A stretch of 64,000 nucleotides of DNA from Rhizobium terricola (GTDB lineage Bacteria > Pseudomonadota > Alphaproteobacteria > Rhizobiales > Rhizobiaceae): positions 454,758-518,757 of the forward strand of contig NZ_JABBGK010000002.1 of assembly GCF_012927355.1 (NCBI RefSeq), read 5' to 3'. Below are positions 53,554 through 63,836 of this stretch, piece by piece (the first letter of the stretch is position 1; the number at the start of each line of letters is the position of its first letter). Under the pieces are notes generated by a model. It searched no databases, was not told the DNA's origin, and saw only the letters and a program-made list of their open reading frames with translations. Both the position numbers and the translations under genes were made by a program.

Positions 53554-54944
53554 CTCGTTCTTCCTGCAGCCGCCGCATTGCCGCCGAGGGCGGCCTTCAA
53601 GGCATTCGCGAGATCGGCATAGGCATCTGCCGCCGGCTTGTCGCCCGGCGTCTGTTTCAATACGTCATAGATCACCGGCACCTGCCTGATCGCCATGTCG
53701 AGATCGGGATCGCTACCGGCGCGATAACCGCCGATGAGACGGAGATCGCGGGTTTCCTCGAAACGATGGATCAGCGTCTTGAGGCGGGAGACGAGCTTTT
53801 CCTGCTCGCCGCTCCAGGCCTTGCGCGCCAGTCGCGAAATCGAGGTGAGAGGATTGATCGGTGGGTAGCGTCCTTCGTCGGCGAGACTGCGCTCGAGCAC
53901 GATATGGCCGTCGAGAATACCGCGCACGGAGTCGGCGATCGGATCGTTGTGGTTGTCACCGTCGACCAGGATCGAGATGATCGCGGTGATCGTCCCCGCT
54001 CCCTCCTCGCCCGGGCCTGCGCGCTCCAGCAGTCGCGGCAGTTCGGTGAAGACCGAAGCAGGATAACCGCGGGCGATCGGAGCCTCGCCGGCTGCGGTCG
54101 CAACCTCGCGGATTGCGTGGGCAAATCGCGTCACGCTGTCAGCGATAAACAGCACGTTTTCCCCGCGATCACGGAAGTGCTCGGCGATCGTCATCGCGGT
54201 CAGCGGCGCCATCTTGCGCAGCATTGGGCTTTCGTCGCTGGTTGCGACGACGGCAACCGATTTGGCCATGTTCGGACCGAGCGTATCCTCGATGAATTCA
54301 CGAACTTCGCGGCCACGTTCGCCGACCAGCGCGATCACGACCTTGTCGAAGGCATCGGCCCGCGCAAGCATCGACAGGAGCGTCGACTTGCCGACACCCG
54401 AGCCGGCGAAAATGCCGAGACGCTGGCCGAGGCAGAGCGGCGAGAAGATGTCGATCGCACGAACGCCGGTACGAAAACCCTGCTCGACTCGCCGGCGCGT
54501 CATCGACGACGGGGCGCTGTTGGCAATGGCGCGGCGCATGTCGCCTGGAGCGAGCGGACCGAGACCATCGATCGGATCACCCAGAGCGTTGATGGTGCGC
54601 CCGCACCAACTGTCGCCAGGCGCCACGCGGAAGGCACCCTTGCGGATGACCACGTCATGAATGCCGATCGGCTCACCCGGTTCGATAGGGCAGACATAGG
54701 CAAGGTCCGGCTCGACGCGGACAACCTCGCCGAGATGGATACCGGTGCGGCTGCGATGGGCGACGAACTCGCCGAGCCGTACGTGACGGGAAAGGCCCGT
54801 CACCGTGTAGTGGCCGGCCGCGATGGTGCGTACGTGACCGCCATGGGTCACGGAGAATTCCGGACTGGCGTAGCGGGCGGCAAGGCCTGCCATCTGGGCC
54901 AGTTTCGGGGATAGCACAGGCATCTGCGACATCTCTTCCGCCAT
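53550..54944 (-). CDS. fliI: Flagellar export ATPase FliI
   Basis: A 464-residue hexameric ATPase. Walker A GIFAGSGVGKSTLLSML (about 175-190), Walker B with VVIALVGERGREVREF and the SLADEGRYPPINPLTSISRL signature are typical. It energises chaperone release at the export gate. Its stator partner FliH and stalk FliJ may be the proteins at 39422-40078 and 24925-25335. It overlaps the downstream membrane-protein gene. Confidence 0.96.
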   Translation of the reverse strand: MAEEMSQMPVLSPKLAQMAGLAARYASPEFSVTHGGHVRTIAAGHYTVTGLSRHVRLGEFVAHRSRTGIHLGEVVRVEPDLAYVCPIEPGEPIGIHDVVIRKGAFRVAPGDSWCGRTINALGDPIDGLGPLAPGDMRRAIANSAPSSMTRRRVEQGFRTGVRAIDIFSPLCLGQRLGIFAGSGVGKSTLLSMLARADAFDKVVIALVGERGREVREFIEDTLGPNMAKSVAVVATSDESPMLRKMAPLTAMTIAEHFRDRGENVLFIADSVTRFAHAIREVATAAGEAPIARGYPASVFTELPRLLERAGPGEEGAGTITAIISILVDGDNHNDPIADSVRGILDGHIVLERSLADEGRYPPINPLTSISRLARKAWSGEQEKLVSRLKTLIHRFEETRDLRLIGGYRAGSDPDLDMAIRQVPVIYDVLKQTPGDKPAADAYADLANALKAALGGNAAAAGRTR

Positions 54945-54961
54945 TTTTCAGAGCCTCAAGG

Positions 54962-55696
54962 TCAGTTCGAGCCGCCGAGTACCTTGATGGCCTCGCTCAA
55001 CGAGCTTTCGCTGTCGCGCATCAGCGAGCTGATGCTCTCGAAGGCGCGGTTCACCTGGATGAGCTGCGTCATCTCGCCGATGCCGTTGACATTGGAATTT
55101 TCCAGATAGCCCTGCAGGACGGAGACTTCCGGATTGTCGACGACGGGTTGCGGTTCGTCGACGGTGGTCACGCCGCTATTGTCGTGGCGGATGAAACCCT
55201 TGCTGATATCGGCCGTGAAAAGGCCCAGAGATGCGACCTGGCGGTCGTCCTGGAGGATCTTGCCGTCGGCTCCGACGACCGGCGTTCCGCCGCCACGGTT
55301 GAGCTGGATCGGGGCGCCGCCCGCGTCGAGCACCGGGTAACCGCGAACCGAGACGAGTTCGCCGGTATCCTTGATCGTGAAGCGGCCGTCGCGGGTCAGG
55401 ACCTGACCTTCCGGCGTCTCGAGGGCGAACCATGCGTCACCCTTGATTGCAAAGTCGAGCGTATTGCCGGTGTTGGCCAGCTCGCCCGTCTTGGTCGACA
55501 GGTAGTCGTTACCCTGGTTGACGAAGGCGATCTTGGCGTTGATGTCGTTCTGCGTCTTGCTCAACACCTCGTCGAACTTGACCTCGGTAGAGCGAAAGCC
55601 AACCGTATTGAGGTTGGCCATGTTGTCGGCGATGGTCGTCAGGCGACGTTCCAGAGCGATTTGGGACGAGAGGGATACGTATAGTCCGGATTGCAC
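54962..55696 (-). CDS. flgF: Proximal rod protein FlgF
   Basis: A 244-residue rod protein. N-terminal ALERRLTTIADNMANLNTVGFRSTEVKF, DFAIKGDAWFALETPEG and C-terminal GEMTQLIQVNRAFESISSLMRDSE are diagnostic. It directly abuts the DUF1217 gene and precedes fliI. Confidence 0.94.
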   Translation of the reverse strand: MQSGLYVSLSSQIALERRLTTIADNMANLNTVGFRSTEVKFDEVLSKTQNDINAKIAFVNQGNDYLSTKTGELANTGNTLDFAIKGDAWFALETPEGQVLTRDGRFTIKDTGELVSVRGYPVLDAGGAPIQLNRGGGTPVVGADGKILQDDRQVASLGLFTADISKGFIRHDNSGVTTVDEPQPVVDNPEVSVLQGYLENSNVNGIGEMTQLIQVNRAFESISSLMRDSESSLSEAIKVLGGSN

Positions 55697-56476
55697 TCAA
55701 CTGCCTCCGAGTTTCAGGGAATTGATGGAAATGAGCAGGTCCGCGGAAATGCCGTGGCCGGACGAGGCCCCGAACACCGCGAGCGGGTCGTAGGTCTCCG
55801 AAGGATTGTCCAGCTCCCACATCGCGGTGAAGCGCTCGAGGAATTTTCCGGTCTTCTCCGGATCCTGGAAGTCCTCGATGTTGAGGGCCTTTTCCAGGTA
55901 GGCCGCCTGGCCATCGATGTCCGAGGCGGCGAAACCTTCCGGTAGTCCGAGCGTGGTGCGAACGACTTCGGCGAGCGCGTCGTCGGCGAGGATGTCCATG
56001 GCGGAACTGATCTTGGAGGCGCTGCGCTCGAAATAGAGCGCCAGCCGGACGCCGGTATTGTCGTTGCCTGCATCCTGTTCGAGCGTCTGGCGCATGAAGA
56101 GGTCGACGACGCCCTGGCGGGCTGCCTCGGACGACGTCGCCGCCTCGCCTTCTGCGGCGAAGTTGAACGTCTTCGCAAGATCGGCGTAACGATTGTCGCT
56201 GAGCTGGTTGGCAAAGGCTTCTTCGTTCGCGACGCCTTCAGTCAGAACCTTGCGGATGAGTGCCTTGGCGTAGCCCATGTCCTCGAGGCCGTGCGCCTTC
56301 AGCGCGTAATTATAAAGACGGGTGTCCGCCATGAAATCATCGACCGACTTCACGTTACCGATGTTCGCCAGATAGTATTCGGTCTCGCGCGCAACATCCG
56401 GAGCTTCGGCGACGCGCTCGATCGATTTGTCAATGTTCTGCGTAATCAGCTTGTAGCTCGTATAGGTCGTCGTCAC
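55697..56476 (-). CDS. DUF1217 flagellar-cluster protein
   Basis: A 259-residue, mainly helical protein (TSYKLITQNIDKSIERVAEAPDVARETEYYL; LEDMGYAKALIRKVLTEGV) of the DUF1217 family, which occurs with flagellar genes in Rhizobiales. It was first described as an unnamed reading frame between motA and flgF. The start is the GTG at 56476 with AAAGG upstream. The frame is open to 56638 but the extension overlaps the motA promoter. Role unknown, possibly an axial or rod-associated component. Confidence 0.8.
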   Translation of the reverse strand: MTTTYTSYKLITQNIDKSIERVAEAPDVARETEYYLANIGNVKSVDDFMADTRLYNYALKAHGLEDMGYAKALIRKVLTEGVANEEAFANQLSDNRYADLAKTFNFAAEGEAATSSEAARQGVVDLFMRQTLEQDAGNDNTGVRLALYFERSASKISSAMDILADDALAEVVRTTLGLPEGFAASDIDGQAAYLEKALNIEDFQDPEKTGKFLERFTAMWELDNPSETYDPLAVFGASSGHGISADLLISINSLKLGGS

Positions 56477-56658
56477 GGTCGTTGCGCCTTTCGATATGGA
56501 CAATCGGAAAATGCGTCCGTTATCGCTCTTCTTGGGGCAAAAGGCTTGCGCGAAGCTGTCTGTAGGTTCACAAACCGTGAAGGCCCGGGGTTCAGCCTCA
56601 CGCAAGGAAGCGCCCGTATCGCTTAGTCTGAAAAGCAACGTTCAGATGCGGGCACGAA
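56477..56658. promoter_or_regulatory. Divergent promoter region between the DUF1217-flgF-fliI unit and motA-fliM-fliN-fliG
   Basis: 182 bp between two divergent flagellar transcription units and therefore likely to carry both promoters. I could not identify reliable -35/-10 hexamers or a VisNR site by eye. Confidence 0.5.
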
Positions 56659-57537
56659 ATGAATATCATTATTGGATTTGTCATAACCGTCGGCTGTGTC
56701 CTCGGTGGCTTCATGGCCATGGGCGGCCATGTGGACGTTCTCGTGCAGCCCTTCGAGCTGATGATCATCGGCGGTGCCGGTGTCGGCGGCTTCATCATGG
56801 CCAACCCGATGAAGGTGGTGAAGGATTCCGGCAAGGCGCTGGGTGAGGCCTTCAAGCACGCCGTCCCGAAGGAGCGCGCCTATCTCGACGTTCTCGGCGT
56901 TCTCTATTCGCTGATGCGCGATCTCAGGACCAAGTCGCGCAACGAGATCGAAGCCCACATCGACAACCCGGACGAATCCACGATCTTCCAGGCCGCACCG
57001 ACGGTGCTGAAGAACAAGGAACTTACCGCGTTCATCTGCGACTATGTCCGCCTCATCATCATCGGCAACGCCCGCAGCCATGAGATCGAGGCTCTGATGG
57101 ACGAGGAAATCAACACCATCCTCTACGACAAGATGAAGCCGTATCACGCGATTACCGCGATGGGCGACAGCTTCCCGGCCATCGGTATCGTCGCGGCCGT
57201 TCTCGGGGTTATCAAGGCGATGAGCAAGATCAACGAATCGCCGGAAGTGCTCGGCGGCCTGATCGGTGCCGCACTCGTCGGCACCATGCTCGGCATCTTC
57301 CTGTCCTACTGCCTCTGCAACCCGCTGATTTCGCAGATCAAGGTGGTCCGCACGAAGCAGCACCGACTCTACATCATCGTGAAGCAGACGCTGCTTGCCT
57401 ATATGAACGGCTCCGTTCCCCAGGTGGCTCTCGAATACGGCCGCAAGACGATCTCCGCCTATGAGCGGCCTTCGATCGACGCGGTCGAGCAGGAAATGAT
57501 GAATCCCGGCGGCGGCGGCGACAGCAAGGCGGCATGA
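56659..57537 (+). CDS. motA: Stator protein MotA
   Basis: A 292-residue protein with four hydrophobic spans. It has the MotA signatures [15 protein letters not shown] near the first pair and the cytoplasmic loop ([23 protein letters not shown]) that meets Fli[23 protein letters not shown] and [18 protein letters not shown] follow. It forms the proton channel with MotB and overlaps fliM by 4 bases. Confidence 0.96.
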   Translation: MNIIIGFVITVGCVLGGFMAMGGHVDVLVQPFELMIIGGAGVGGFIMANPMKVVKDSGKALGEAFKHAVPKERAYLDVLGVLYSLMRDLRTKSRNEIEAHIDNPDESTIFQAAPTVLKNKELTAFICDYVRLIIIGNARSHEIEALMDEEINTILYDKMKPYHAITAMGDSFPAIGIVAAVLGVIKAMSKINESPEVLGGLIGAALVGTMLGIFLSYCLCNPLISQIKVVRTKQHRLYIIVKQTLLAYMNGSVPQVALEYGRKTISAYERPSIDAVEQEMMNPGGGGDSKAA

Positions 57538-58484
57538 CGATGACGGAACCCAAAACGAAGACCCCGGCGATCGATCCGGCGCTGCTTGCGCGGCTCACCG
57601 GGGCGCTTGGCGACCGAGCGACGCTCGAAAAGCTCTGCTCGGAGTTCGGCGATCTCTACACCGAATTCCTGCCGGACATCTTTCACAGCGAAACCGGTCT
57701 CACCATGGAAGTGAGCTATGCGGGCCACGAGACCGGACTGATGAACGATCTGATCGCCGATCTCGGCGACAATGTCGTTCTCGCTGACACCCAGCTGCGC
57801 AACTGGTGCCCGCGCTTTGCCCTTGCCTGCGGCAACAGCTTCGTCATCACCCTGATGGAAAACCTGCTCGGCGCCCTGCCCGAGACGATCGAGGAGCCGA
57901 TCCATCGGCCGCTCTCGCGCATCGAGCTCGACCTGGCGGCGATGATCTTCGACAAGATCGGCAACGTGCTGCGATCCGGCGTAAACGCCGCCGGCGGCTT
58001 CGAGCCGCTGATCGAGCGTCCGCACAATGCCGAGGACCGGCCGAAGCCCGAACCGGATCACGTCGACGAATTCGCCGCGACGATCAAGCTCAAGATCGAG
58101 CTCGGCAGCGTGGCTTCCGAATTCTACCTGGTCGTGCCGCAGAAGGCACTTCTGAAGACCACGGTCACCGTGCCGAAGTCGAAGAGCCAGATGTCGCGCA
58201 ACAAGAAGGAATGGGCCGAACAGATCGCCGAGCAGGTTCGCCGCTCGCAGATCACCCTCGAGGCGAAGATCCGTCTTCAGACCCTGACGCTCAACACCAT
58301 CTCGCGCCTCGCCGCCGGCGACGTCATCGCCTTTCGCGACAAGGGCGATGTGATGGTCAATGTCAGCGCCAACGGGAAGGACATGTATCGCTGCGAATTC
58401 GGTCGTGCCGGCGACCACTACACGGTTCGGGTGAAGGACAACATCAGCAGCGAAGATGAAATTCTAAAACATTTGATGGGGTAG
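57534..58484 (+). CDS. fliM: Flagellar motor switch protein FliM
   Basis: A 316-residue switch protein. The middle CheC/FliM-like domain ([20 protein letters not shown]) and C-terminal SpoA domain ([26 protein letters not shown]) are visible. The short EIDALL-type CheY-binding peptide is not obvious at the N terminus. It overlaps motA (ATGA). Confidence 0.92.
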   Translation: MTMTEPKTKTPAIDPALLARLTGALGDRATLEKLCSEFGDLYTEFLPDIFHSETGLTMEVSYAGHETGLMNDLIADLGDNVVLADTQLRNWCPRFALACGNSFVITLMENLLGALPETIEEPIHRPLSRIELDLAAMIFDKIGNVLRSGVNAAGGFEPLIERPHNAEDRPKPEPDHVDEFAATIKLKIELGSVASEFYLVVPQKALLKTTVTVPKSKSQMSRNKKEWAEQIAEQVRRSQITLEAKIRLQTLTLNTISRLAAGDVIAFRDKGDVMVNVSANGKDMYRCEFGRAGDHYTVRVKDNISSEDEILKHLMG

Positions 58485-58551
58485 GCCCCCTCAACCGAGC
58501 CATTCACGGCAAGGCAGGTTGAGGCAAGTTTCAACGGGAATAATCAAATCC

Positions 58552-59154
58552 ATGGCTACGAAGAAGACACCCATTATCGAAGACGACGCGCTGGCGATGC
58601 CCGGCAGCGGTACCGATTTCGACCAGGCGATCGACGATCTGCGTGGCGTGCTGAAGAATGATGCCGAGGGCACGCTGCCGGATCTCGGATCGGACTTCGG
58701 TGGCGGCCTCGGCGACGACTTCGCCATGCCCAGCGCTGGCTCGGATTCCCTTTCGTCCTTCGAAAGCGATTTCGGCGGCGGCGCGATCGGCGGCCCGACC
58801 ACCGACTTCGGATCCGACAGCTTCGGCGGTTCGAGCTTCGGCGACACCTCGTTCGGATCGAGCACCGCTTCGGCCAGCCCGGAACCGGGCAGCGCGCTGA
58901 CCGCCAATCTCGACCTGATCATGGACATTCCGATCGAGGTCCAGATCGTGCTCGGCTCCAGCCGCATGCAGGTCTCCGGCTTGATGAATCTCGAGGAAGG
59001 CGCCATCATCGCGCTCGACAAGAAGATCGGCGAACCGGTTGAAATCATGGTGAACGGCCGGCGCATCGCGCGCGGCGAGATTACCGTACTGGAGAATGAT
59101 GATACGCGCTTCGGCGTGAAGCTGATCGAAGTAATGGGTAGCAAGATGTCCTGA
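58552..59154 (+). CDS. fliN: Flagellar motor switch protein FliN with a long repetitive N terminus
   Basis: A 200-residue protein. The last 85 residues are the FliN SpoA domain ([51 protein letters not shown]). The first part is unusually long and of low complexity: residues about 40-110 are rich in Gly, Ser, Asp and Phe with repeated DFG/SFG units. Start at ATG 58552 with GGGAA some distance upstream; a longer frame from 58519 is unlikely. Confidence 0.94.
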   Translation: MATKKTPIIEDDALAMPGSGTDFDQAIDDLRGVLKNDAEGTLPDLGSDFGGGLGDDFAMPSAGSDSLSSFESDFGGGAIGGPTTDFGSDSFGGSSFGDTSFGSSTASASPEPGSALTANLDLIMDIPIEVQIVLGSSRMQVSGLMNLEEGAIIALDKKIGEPVEIMVNGRRIARGEITVLENDDTRFGVKLIEVMGSKMS

Positions 59155-59183
59155 CCCCACCCCAGGGCCAGAGAGGAAAGACC

Positions 59184-60221
59184 ATGATGGACTTTGACGA
59201 TTTCGGCGGCCCGATGACGGGCAAGCCGCTTTCCCAGGCAGACAAGGCGGCCGCCGTCCTGCTTGCCATGGGAAAGGGCGTGGCCGGAAAGCTGCTGAAA
59301 TACTTTACCCAGGCTGAGCTGCAGACGATCATCGCATCGGCGCAGACGCTCAGGACCATTCCGCCGGATGAACTCCTGCAGCTCGTCAACGAATTCGAGG
59401 ACCTGTTCACCGAAGGTGCAGGCCTCATGGACAACGCCAAGGCCATCGAGAGCATCCTCGAAGAGGGGCTGACACCGGAAGAAGTCGACGGCCTGCTCGG
59501 CCGTCGAACCGCCTTCCAGGCCTATGAGTCGTCGATCTGGGACCGCCTGCAGGACGCCGATCCGGATTTCATCGCCAAGTTCCTGATGCGCGAGCATCCG
59601 CAGACCGTCGCCTACATCCTTTCCATGCTGCCGTCGTCCTTCGGCGCCAAGGTGCTGCTGAAGCTGCCGGAAAGCCGTCGAGCCGACATCATGAACCGCA
59701 CCGTCAACCTGAAGGGCGTCAGCCCCAAGGCGGCGCAGATCATCGAGAACCGGGTCCACGACCTGATTGCCGAGATCGAGGCCGAACGCAACTCGACGGG
59801 TTCGGCGAAGGTGGCGGAACTGATGAACGAGCTGGAAAAGCCGGAAGTCGATACCCTGCTCAACTCGCTCGAGTCGATCAGCAAGGACGCCGTCAACAAG
59901 GTCCGTCCGAAGATCTTCCTGTTCGAGGACCTGCTGGCCATGCCGCAGCGCAGCCGTGTCATGCTGCTCAACGACATCTCCGGCGACATCCTCACCATGG
60001 CGCTGCGTGGCGCCAGCGCCGAGATCAAGGAATGCGTGCTTTCGGCCATCAGCCCGCGCGCACGCCGCATGATCGAATCGGACCTCTCGACGGGCACGAC
60101 CGGCATCAACCCGCGCGAAATCGCGATTGCCCGTCGCGCCGTCGCACAGGAAGCGATCCGTCTCGCCAATGCCGGCCAGATCCAGCTCAAGGAAGCCGAA
60201 GGCGACCAGCAGGCCGCCTGA
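59184..60221 (+). CDS. fliG: Flagellar motor switch protein FliG
   Basis: A 345-residue protein. It has the three FliG parts: N-terminal domain that holds FliF (LSQADKAAAVLLAMGKGVAGKLLKYF), the middle domain with REHPQTVAYILSMLPSSFGAKVL, and the C-terminal torque domain with charged helices (RSRVMLLNDISGDILTMALRGASAEIKE). GAGGAAAG precedes the ATG. A terminator follows at 60256-60298. Confidence 0.96.
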   Translation: MMDFDDFGGPMTGKPLSQADKAAAVLLAMGKGVAGKLLKYFTQAELQTIIASAQTLRTIPPDELLQLVNEFEDLFTEGAGLMDNAKAIESILEEGLTPEEVDGLLGRRTAFQAYESSIWDRLQDADPDFIAKFLMREHPQTVAYILSMLPSSFGAKVLLKLPESRRADIMNRTVNLKGVSPKAAQIIENRVHDLIAEIEAERNSTGSAKVAELMNELEKPEVDTLLNSLESISKDAVNKVRPKIFLFEDLLAMPQRSRVMLLNDISGDILTMALRGASAEIKECVLSAISPRARRMIESDLSTGTTGINPREIAIARRAVAQEAIRLANAGQIQLKEAEGDQQAA

Positions 60222-60255
60222 GCCCGCTCCGCTGTTGAAAACCCGCTCTCTGCCG

Positions 60256-60298
60256 CGCCCGCCGATTGAATGACAATCGGCGGGCGTCTAGCGTTTTT
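60256..60298 (+). terminator. Intrinsic terminator after fliG
   Basis: A 12-bp perfect stem CGCCCGCCGATT / AATCGGCGGGCG with a 7-nt loop, then TCTAGCG and five T. It separates motA-fliM-fliN-fliG from flhB. Confidence 0.88.
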
Positions 60299-60427
60299 GG
60301 CACAGATGACGGGTGCCGGACCGAATGAACGGACGGCGCCCGAACCGGGATCCGGGCGAAGCCTACGGAGTGCAGGACGGCAAAGGCGGTGCCTTGCCGT
60401 GCATTTCTGACCAAAGGGGAAGAAGGC

Positions 60428-61510
60428 GTGTCCGACGATCAGGACAAGGACAGCAAAACAGAAGACCCGACAGAGAAAAAACTTCGCGACGCGGCGGAGA
60501 AAGGCAACACGCCGTCATCACGCGAAGTCCCGATCTTTGCTTCTGCCCTGGCCTTCTACTTCTATCTGGTCTTCTTCCTGCCGTCCGGCGTGGCGCGGCT
60601 TGGCGAGACCTTGCGCGACCTTTTCGAGCAGCCCGACCAATGGAAGATCGCCACCGCGACCGATGTGATCTCGCTCTTTACCCATCTTGGCTGGGAGGCG
60701 AGCGCCCTTCTGCTTCCGGCGGTAGCGCTGTTCATGCTGTTCGGCGTCGGCTCGAATGTCATTCAGCACATGCCGGGCTTCGTGCTTGAGCGAATCAAGC
60801 CGCAGGCTTCGCGCATTTCTTTGGTGAAGGGCTGGGAGCGCCTTTTCAGCCTTCCGGGCCTCGTCGAGTTCGGCAAGTCGGTGTTCAAGATCGTCATCGT
60901 CTCGATCATCATGGTCTTCGCGCTGAAATCCGAATATTTCGGCACGCTCGACGCGATGTTCTCCGATCCGCAGGTCATCTTCGTCAAGTTCGCGGCGATC
61001 CTGAAGAAGATCATGATCGTAATTCTGATGGCGACCGCCGTTCTCGCCGTCATCGACTTCTTCTGGACGCGCCACCACTGGTACACCCAGCTGCGCATGA
61101 CGAAGCAGGAAATCAAGGACGAATACAAGCAGGCGCAGGGCGACCCGATCGTGAAATCGCGCCAGCGCTCGATCGCGCGCGACCGCGCCCGCCGTCGCAT
61201 GATCAACAACGTACCGCGCGCAACCCTGGTGATCACCAACCCGACTCACTACGCGGTTGCACTGCGGTATGTCCGCGAGGAGAACGAGGCACCGGTCGTC
61301 GTCGCAAAAGGGCAAGACCTTGTCGCTCTCAAGATACGAGAGATCGCCCGAGAGAACGACATCCCCATTTTCGAAGATCCGCCGCTTGCACGCTCCATGT
61401 TTGCGCAAGTCTCGGTGGATAGTGTCATCCCGTCGGTATTTTACAAAGCCGTCGCGGAACTCGTGCATCGGGTCTACGCGGCAAAGACAAAGAAGAGACG
61501 GGTGCGCTAG
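60428..61510 (+). CDS. flhB: Flagellar export apparatus protein FlhB
   Basis: A 360-residue protein. Four N-terminal membrane spans and a cytoplasmic domain with the self-cleaving NPTH motif ([12 protein letters not shown]) that controls the export substrate switch with FliK. GTG start at 60428 with AAGGGGAAG upstream. A longer frame to 60389 is not supported. Its own promoter probably lies in the 206 bp after the fliG terminator. Confidence 0.95.
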   Translation: MSDDQDKDSKTEDPTEKKLRDAAEKGNTPSSREVPIFASALAFYFYLVFFLPSGVARLGETLRDLFEQPDQWKIATATDVISLFTHLGWEASALLLPAVALFMLFGVGSNVIQHMPGFVLERIKPQASRISLVKGWERLFSLPGLVEFGKSVFKIVIVSIIMVFALKSEYFGTLDAMFSDPQVIFVKFAAILKKIMIVILMATAVLAVIDFFWTRHHWYTQLRMTKQEIKDEYKQAQGDPIVKSRQRSIARDRARRRMINNVPRATLVITNPTHYAVALRYVREENEAPVVVAKGQDLVALKIREIARENDIPIFEDPPLARSMFAQVSVDSVIPSVFYKAVAELVHRVYAAKTKKRRVR

Positions 61511-61515
61511 CTGCG

Positions 61516-61956
61516 ATGAAGAAATGCCCCTACACCACTCAGCGTGAACGCATCGTGGCCGAGGCGATCAGCCCGGTCGCCAGCGAATTGCGGTTGCTCG
61601 ATGCGGCAGACCTGATCTCCCTGCTGCGGTTCGAGCTTTACGGCAACATCTCCGACCTGGTTTCATCGGCGGCGGAGCTCTATTTCCATCCGGGCACCGT
61701 CAACTTCGGCGCAGGTGGCGAATACCGCCTCGAATGGGGTGGCCCGCCGGAGGTTATCCTCGACCTCGAAATCAAACCGAAGGGCATCACGATCTATGCG
61801 CAGCTATCGCTGGCGCGCGACCATGCCGGTCTCGAGATCAATCACATTGCCTTCCAGAATTCATCCGGCGACCCCGACGAGAACACGCGCATTCTGGAAC
61901 GGCGCCTTCGCGAAGCGCGCTTCGTGAAATCGAGCTCTGACGCGCTCTATTCCTGA
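61516..61956 (+). CDS. Conserved rhizobial flagellar-cluster protein of unknown function
   Basis: A 146-residue soluble protein (SELRLLDAADLISLLRFELYGNISDLVSSAAELYF; VNFGAGGEYRLEWGGPPEVILDLEIKPKGITIYA). It has a helical N-terminal half and a beta-rich C-terminal half. I do not recognise a domain. It lies 5 bp after flhB and convergent with visR, as I recall an unnamed gene doing in S. meliloti. Possibly a motor or export accessory. No clear ribosome binding site. Confidence 0.75.
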   Translation: MKKCPYTTQRERIVAEAISPVASELRLLDAADLISLLRFELYGNISDLVSSAAELYFHPGTVNFGAGGEYRLEWGGPPEVILDLEIKPKGITIYAQLSLARDHAGLEINHIAFQNSSGDPDENTRILERRLREARFVKSSSDALYS

Positions 61957-61971
61957 CAGAAACGGATTGTT

Positions 61972-62721
61972 TCAGGTGATGTAGCCGAGGCGAATGGCCT
62001 TGGCGATCGCCTGAATTCGATTCACGGAATCAAGCTTGATGGTCGCCGAGCCGAGATAGGCATTGACGGTGTGCACCGAGAGCTTGAGCCTTTCAGCGAT
62101 CTCCTCGCTGATGCGGCCGTCACCGGCAAGTTGCAGACAGGCGATCTCGCGATCGCTCAGTGTTTCCGACGGCATCGAGCGTCGCTCCTCGAGCGACAGG
62201 ATATCCATCATGACCGAGCAGCAACGGCCGTGCACGTCGAGGATCGCCTCGCCGGGCAAGTCCACCGCACCCGTCGTCGCGAAGACGATGTAACCGTTGC
62301 CGACCGCCCCGAGCCGAACCGGGAAGGCCACACCTGAATAGTCCAGCACCCGCGGTTCCAGTTGCACCACGAACGGCACGAAATCGGAGGCCTCGGCGAA
62401 GCTCGCGCTATCCTCGGCACTCCAGAGAACCGGCAGGAGCGAGGACTCGATGTGATTGATCAGGGTCTCGCCATAGGCTGCTATGAATGGTTCGCATCCC
62501 GTGCCCAGCGCGGCCGCCCAGTTTTCATATTCCGCAACGAGACGGCGCTTCGACGGCATACCGCCGCCGGCGACCTTCAGGACCGCAAAGCTGCGCGCGT
62601 TGAGTGCGCGTTGCAGGGAGACGAGCTTCGGGAAGATATCCGAACGGGACGTCACCTTGCGAGCGGAAGACGGTCTGCTTTCCTCCCGCGTGGTATCGAA
62701 CGGCCCTTCCGTAGACGCCAT
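61972..62721 (-). CDS. visR: LuxR-type motility master regulator VisR
   Basis: A 249-residue protein with an N-terminal autoinducer-type ligand domain of unknown signal and a C-terminal LuxR helix-turn-helix (SDREIACLQLAGDGRISEEIAERLKLSVHTVNAYLGSATIKL). VisN and VisR work together as the top (class I) activator of flagellar and chemotaxis genes in S. meliloti. AAAGGGGC precedes the ATG. It lies 17 bp downstream of visN. Confidence 0.94.
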   Translation of the reverse strand: MASTEGPFDTTREESRPSSARKVTSRSDIFPKLVSLQRALNARSFAVLKVAGGGMPSKRRLVAEYENWAAALGTGCEPFIAAYGETLINHIESSLLPVLWSAEDSASFAEASDFVPFVVQLEPRVLDYSGVAFPVRLGAVGNGYIVFATTGAVDLPGEAILDVHGRCCSVMMDILSLEERRSMPSETLSDREIACLQLAGDGRISEEIAERLKLSVHTVNAYLGSATIKLDSVNRIQAIAKAIRLGYIT

Positions 62722-62738
62722 GCCCCTTTTCCCTTTCC

Positions 62739-63485
62739 CTAGACGAGGTTGTTGCGGACCGCGTAGGCGATCGCTTCCGAGCGTGTCTTGGTCGCAGTCT
62801 TGCGCATGACGCTGGTGATGTAATTATTGATCGTGTTGCGCGAAATGCCGAGAATGGTGGCGATCTCGTCGCTGGTCTTGCCTTCCGCTATCCAGAAGAG
62901 GCATTCAAGCTCACGCTCGGTGAGGTCGAATTCGCGATCACTCTTATGCGACGTACCGGTCGAAAGGCTGACACAGTAGCCAGTCAGCAAAGCGACTTCG
63001 CGCAGCCTTTCCGGCGACAACACGAAATTCTCGTCAAATAGCAGCATCAGCGACAGGCGTGTCCGGCCGACACTCACCGTGAGCGAACAGTATTGCCGGC
63101 CAATACCCGCCGGGACGGTCGCGTCGTCCGGCAGAAGATCGAATTTCGGCTGCAGCACCGAGAGACATTTTTCCAGCTCGGTGGAGCGGGAATAGGTCGC
63201 GGCAATTTCGCTCTCCAGACGCCGAACCAGATCGAAAGGCCAATTGGAGGAAACGACGAAATCCAGGCCGTGCTCCTGGACCAGATCATAGCGCGCGAGC
63301 AGGTAGTGGGACGCTCCGACATACTCGCCGAGTATCGCGAGACTGGCACTCATATGTCCCGCCTGCGACACTGTCGCCAGGCGGCGAATGAGCTGGTCCC
63401 TCGACGAAAGCCGATCGGAGGCGTCGGCCGCCACGAGGGGCGCCCTCCTGCTTCCGGCTTTGTCCTCGGATAGCTCCGCGTCCAT
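62739..63485 (-). CDS. visN: LuxR-type motility master regulator VisN
   Basis: A 248-residue LuxR-family protein. N-terminal ligand-type domain (SQAGHMSASLAILGEYVGASHYLLARYDLV) and C-terminal helix-turn-helix (TERELECLFWIAEGKTSDEIATILGISRNTINNYI). It pairs with VisR. The ATG has GGGGGC 6 nt upstream. It lies between fliF and visR on the same strand. Confidence 0.94.
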   Translation of the reverse strand: MDAELSEDKAGSRRAPLVAADASDRLSSRDQLIRRLATVSQAGHMSASLAILGEYVGASHYLLARYDLVQEHGLDFVVSSNWPFDLVRRLESEIAATYSRSTELEKCLSVLQPKFDLLPDDATVPAGIGRQYCSLTVSVGRTRLSLMLLFDENFVLSPERLREVALLTGYCVSLSTGTSHKSDREFDLTERELECLFWIAEGKTSDEIATILGISRNTINNYITSVMRKTATKTRSEAIAYAVRNNLV

Positions 63486-63836
63486 CTAATTGCCCCCTTT
63501 GGGACATGCGCGTCGAAGGCCCCGACCGCATCGATATCCGGATTTTCCGCCGCCCGAATACCGCCCCGTTTTGTTCCCACCGCTAACGAATCACAGTCAC
63601 TCCCGAAGATAAAGAGCCAAAGATCACAGTTGCGGGTCATCACCTTCCGTTACGGAAGAATTCCCCAACATTCGAATCAAGGCGGGTCCACGGGGTCTTT
63701 GTGAGCGAATCCTCATATTCTAGACCCACCCCGCTTGCGCGTACACCCATAACGTTCGTTGTAGTTCCTTCGTGGAACAGAAAGACCGCGCCGGAAACCG
63801 GCGCGGTCCATATTGTGCTTCGGCTTTCTGCCCCGC
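63486..63836. other. Intergenic region between fliF and visN
   Basis: 351 bp holding the fliF terminator (63784-63808) and the presumed visNR promoter. An imperfect inverted repeat (GGCGGGTC at 63681-63688, GACCCACC at 63723-63730) is present. No gene or clear known operator seen. Confidence 0.45.
63784..63808 (-). terminator. Terminator of fliF
   Basis: An 11-bp perfect GC-rich stem GACCGCGCCGG / CCGGCGCGGTC with AAA loop, 28 nt past the fliF stop, followed on the minus strand by TTTCTG. Confidence 0.75.

Noticed and set aside
63670-63735. Imperfect inverted repeat upstream of visN as an operator
   Set aside because: Arms are 8 bp with a mismatch and 34 nt apart; no support beyond chance.
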